Positions 63,077 through 64,000 of a DNA stretch of 64,000 bases are shown in pieces. Within the stretch, counting starts at the first letter, position 1. Each line of letters opens with the position of its first letter. A model generated the notes under the pieces. The model ran no database searches. It was not told the DNA's origin and was given only the letters and a program-made list of their open reading frames with translations. The stretch covers positions 210,911-274,910 of the forward strand of contig NZ_JAKUMM010000001.1 of the NCBI RefSeq assembly GCF_022601735.1, given 5' to 3'. The translations under genes and the position numbers were made by a program. The stretch is from Atopomonas sediminilitoris (GTDB lineage: Bacteria > Pseudomonadota > Gammaproteobacteria > Pseudomonadales > Pseudomonadaceae).

Positions 63077-64000
63077 ATGTTGGCCAATTTTTCCCCCAGC
63101 ACCATGCTGATCATTAAGCGCTACGGCTACTGGCTGTGGCTGTTGTTTGTGCTCGCCGTGCCGTTCTCTTACCTGCAAGCACAAGGCAGTGAGCTACCGA
63201 ATCTGTGGGCGTTTTTTACCCCCATCGTGGTGTTTGGCCTGATTCCCCTGCTCGATGCCATCCTCGGCCGCGATCCCGCCAACCCTGAAGAAGGCGAAGA
63301 AGTCGCCGCCTTAAGTGAGCAGCGCTACTACCGCTGGCTCAGCTTGGTCAGCGTGCCCGCCTTGCTCGGCTTGATTGCTTGGGGTGGCTGGGTGTTTGTG
63401 CATAACGAACTGTGGAGCTGGGTTGGCCAACTCGGCTGGTTGCTCTCGGTCGGCACCGTAACCGGCGGCATTGGCATTACCGTGGCGCATGAGCTGGTGC
63501 ACAAAGACCCGAAGCTTGAGCAAAACGCTGGCGGTTTATTGCTCGCGGCGGTGTGCTACGGCGGCTTCAAGGTTGAGCATGTGCGCGGCCATCACGTGCA
63601 TGTATCTACTCCGGAAGATGCTTCTTCGGCACGCTTCAATCAGAGCCTGTACCAATTTTTGCCGCACGCTTATCTGCACAATTTTTTAAATGCTTGGAAG
63701 CTCGAAGCCACCAGACTTAAACGTAAAAACCTTGCGGTGTTCTCACATCACAACGAGCTGGTGCTCTGGTATGGCATCAGTGCATTGATGGCGATTGGTT
63801 TTGGCCTCAGCTTCGGCTGGCTGGGCGTCGCGTATTTCTTGGGGCAGAGCTTTGTCGCCTTCACCCTACTGGAGATCGTCAACTACGTAGAACACTACGG
63901 CCTGCACCGCCGCAAGTTAGACAACGGCCGCTACGAGCGCACGACAGAAGAACACTCGTGGAATAGTAACTTCTTGCTCACCAACCTGTTCTTGTTCCAC
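63077..64000 (+). CDS. alkB: Alkane 1-monooxygenase (AlkB), truncated by the window end
   Basis: First 308 residues of a membrane di-iron alkane hydroxylase that oxidises the terminal carbon of n-alkanes with rubredoxin as electron donor. Six helices are expected; the His motifs HELVHKD (H138) and EHVRGHHVHVSTPED (from H168) are complete, as is NYVEHYGL(H). The last His box (LQRH-x-DHH) should lie just beyond the edge. GGAG 6 nt before the ATG supports the start. Confidence 0.97.
   Translation, partial: MLANFSPSTMLIIKRYGYWLWLLFVLAVPFSYLQAQGSELPNLWAFFTPIVVFGLIPLLDAILGRDPANPEEGEEVAALSEQRYYRWLSLVSVPALLGLIAWGGWVFVHNELWSWVGQLGWLLSVGTVTGGIGITVAHELVHKDPKLEQNAGGLLLAAVCYGGFKVEHVRGHHVHVSTPEDASSARFNQSLYQFLPHAYLHNFLNAWKLEATRLKRKNLAVFSHHNELVLWYGISALMAIGFGLSFGWLGVAYFLGQSFVAFTLLEIVNYVEHYGLHRRKLDNGRYERTTEEHSWNSNFLLTNLFLFH

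Overview
The window reads as chromosomal DNA of a gamma-proteobacterium of the family Pseudomonadaceae. Two blocks have the gene order I know from Pseudomonas aeruginosa: alkB / gntR-smc-zipA-ligA ... dnaX-ybaB-recR on the right, and transporter-kinase-nirB-nirD-nitrate reductase-cobA (assimilatory nitrate block) on the left. Coding density is high, ATGA-type start/stop overlaps are common, and there is no tRNA, rRNA 16S/23S, CRISPR array, transposase or integrase in view. The species cannot be named from the sequence alone.

Layout. 0.2-8.5 kb: a NIF3/YqfO-like protein and a family 1 glycosidase, a CDGSH iron-sulfur protein, purL, and the divergent lytic transglycosylase mltF, then a small Zn-ribbon-like unknown. 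9-10 kb: hotdog thioesterase and membrane protein. 10-20 kb: nitrate assimilation in two transcription units: a NarK-type transporter plus phosphatase-kinase fusion, and nirB-nirD-nitrate reductase-cobA. Each unit has its own apparent NtrC site, sigma-54 promoter and ANTAR-type two-hexaloop antitermination leader. 20-28 kb: two tandem paralogous small unknown proteins, an RND efflux pump, and a pirin-TauE cassette bounded by 120-bp direct repeats. 28-35 kb: SDR, a second RND system overlapping a lipoprotein amidohydrolase, quinone-reductase-like MDR. 36-46 kb: RarD, alcohol dehydrogenase, a PAS-GGDEF protein, PfpI, an RHH regulator, a DUF389-type membrane protein, an acyl-CoA dehydrogenase and a GlxA-type regulator. 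46-50.6 kb: rhodanese, DUF1272-like protein, recR, ybaB, dnaX, SRP RNA. 50.6-55 kb: a chemoreceptor and the ars operon (arsR-arsI-arsC-acr3). 55-64 kb: a small DUF6316-like gene, ligA, zipA, smc, a FadR-type GntR regulator and a divergent alkB truncated by the window end.

How the parts fit. The nitrate block covers uptake (NarK), nitrate to nitrite (molybdenum reductase), nitrite to ammonium (NirBD) and supply of the sirohaem precursor (CobA). Control is apparently by nitrogen status at initiation (NtrC/sigma-54) and by nitrate/nitrite at elongation (a NasT-like ANTAR protein whose gene is not here). The ars cluster handles arsenate reduction, arsenite export and probably C-As bond cleavage of methylarsenite. 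gntR-smc lie 18 bp apart, and the regulator probably controls alkB through a TNGTNNNACNA operator in the alkB promoter.

The most striking signal is the pair of matched ANTAR leaders. Other points worth following are the direct-repeat-bounded pirin-TauE cassette, the tandem unknown paralogs, the terminator abutting ligA, and the hairpin over the purL ribosome binding site.
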